Assembly: GCF_013155125.1 (NCBI RefSeq)
Contig: NZ_CP053564.1
Location: 3,913,501 to 3,977,500, forward strand
DNA length: 64,000 nt
Reading direction: 5' to 3'
Origin: Pseudonocardia broussonetiae
GTDB taxonomy: Bacteria > Actinomycetota > Actinomycetes > Mycobacteriales > Pseudonocardiaceae
The notes under the pieces were generated by a model. That model had not been told where the DNA came from, made no database searches, and saw nothing but the letters and a program-made list of their open reading frames with translations. Both the position numbers and the translations under genes were made by a program. Of this stretch, positions 63,704 to 64,000 are shown one piece after another. The stretch's first letter is position 1, and every line of letters starts with the position of its first letter.

Positions 63704-64000
63704 GACGCCACCACCGGGTTCACGAGGCGCCCGACCCGGTCGATCTCCACGACCACCTCGTCCCCGGGGGCGAGGAACTCCTCGCGGGGCAGGCCGACCC
63801 CGGCCGGGGTGCCGGTCAGGACGAGGTCACCGGGTTCGAGGGTGACCATCCGGCTGACCGCGGCGACCAGGTCGGCGACGGGACTGATCATGTCGGCGGT
63901 CGAGGAGTCCTGCTTGACCACGCCGTTGACCAGCAGCCGCACGGCCAGGTCGGCGGTGTCCCCGACGAGCCAGGCCGGCACCAGGCCGGGTCCGAGGGGG
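63700..64000 (-). CDS. Fumarylacetoacetate-hydrolase-family protein, C-terminal part
   Basis: The gene enters from the right edge, and about 100 C-terminal residues are visible. It has AVRLLVNGVVKQDSSTADMI, VADLVAAVSRMVTLEPGDLV, LTGTPAGVGLPREEFLAPGD and EVVVEIDRVGRLVNPVV. The L-T-G-T-P-x-G-V-G segment is the hallmark of the FAA hydrolase/HpcE family, which hydrolyses C-C bonds or decarboxylates and hydrates keto acids in aromatic ring degradation. Its start lies outside the window. It is coupled to the dehydrogenase gene, so it is the most upstream visible member of the operon. Confidence 0.88.
   Translation of the reverse strand, partial: PLGPGLVPAWLVGDTADLAVRLLVNGVVKQDSSTADMISPVADLVAAVSRMVTLEPGDLVLTGTPAGVGLPREEFLAPGDEVVVEIDRVGRLVNPVVAS

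Noticed and set aside
1-64000. tRNA, rRNA, IS elements, prophage and integrase genes.
   Set aside because: No gap is of suitable size or structure and no transposase, integrase or phage motif was found in any frame read.

Overview
The window is high-GC DNA (well above 70% by eye) with GTG and TTG starts, frequent 4-base GTGA/ATGA stop-start overlaps, mycofactocin-coupled dehydrogenases, Acg-type nitroreductases, F420/PPOX proteins and ECF sigma/anti-sigma pairs. This fits a chromosome segment of a soil actinomycete, most likely Pseudonocardiaceae (Pseudonocardia-like). No rRNA, tRNA, IS element, phage gene or CRISPR array was seen. Sixty-six intact or window-truncated genes plus one gene remnant and one 14-codon micro-ORF fill almost all of it. 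The only gene-free stretch over 300 bases is 32145-33386, which is a dense repeat field.

Layout. 1-7.2 kb: amidohydrolase (cut by the window), DUF5313 protein, OhrR-type MarR regulator, an unknown Rossmann-like protein, a siderophore-binding lipoprotein, a DinB protein, and a LysR/TDT-transporter divergent pair. 7.2-11.6 kb: cobK-cobF, a CDF metal exporter, a sugar-phosphate transferase and two small exported proteins. 11.6-20.9 kb: an LLM oxidoreductase divergent from an MFS-PLP lyase pair, then an oligopeptide/nickel-type ABC importer operon with a TauD-like dioxygenase, divergent from an MdtH/CntE-like exporter. 21-29.3 kb: a LAL regulator, two coupled alpha/beta hydrolases, a MerR regulator, a LysR regulator and a SnoaL-SDR-SnoaL catabolic operon. 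29.3-34 kb: an S9 peptidase-CPBP protease operon, the repeat field and a small hydrolase.

34-41.7 kb holds two signalling modules on the minus strand: ECF sigma, anti-sigma, ABC ATPase and permease; and an ECF41-type module (FAD oxidoreductase, SnoaL-tailed sigma, exported protein) with a well-formed ECF41 promoter. 41.3-46.2 kb looks like a dormancy/hypoxia set: STAS protein, two Acg nitroreductases, a universal stress protein, a CBS protein and DosR-like dyads, followed by a DehI dehalogenase coupled to a lysine-rich protein. 46.2-56.4 kb has NhaA, a polyketide-exporter-type ABC pair coupled to two GT1 glycosyltransferases, a PPOX protein, a cyclase, and an SGNH hydrolase-GT4 pair. 56.4-58.3 kb has small regulatory genes, including a poly-lysine micropeptide divergent from a small DNA-binding-like protein. 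58.3-64 kb has an AAHS aromatic-acid symporter and a convergent minus-strand catabolic operon (FAA hydrolase, MDR dehydrogenase, DUF1857-SnoaL fusion, mycofactocin-type SDR, SDR).

How parts work together. The MerR gene and the S9 peptidase operon, 6.6 kb apart, carry near-identical 19-base-spacer dyad promoters, which suggests one regulon. The ECF41 sigma probably drives its own operon. The catabolic operon at 60.1-64 kb and the AAHS symporter probably import and oxidise an aromatic or alicyclic acid, with a mycofactocin-dependent dehydrogenation. Many operon ends carry perfect long hairpins without T tracts; several are built from tandem repeats and look like mobile or expanding palindromes.
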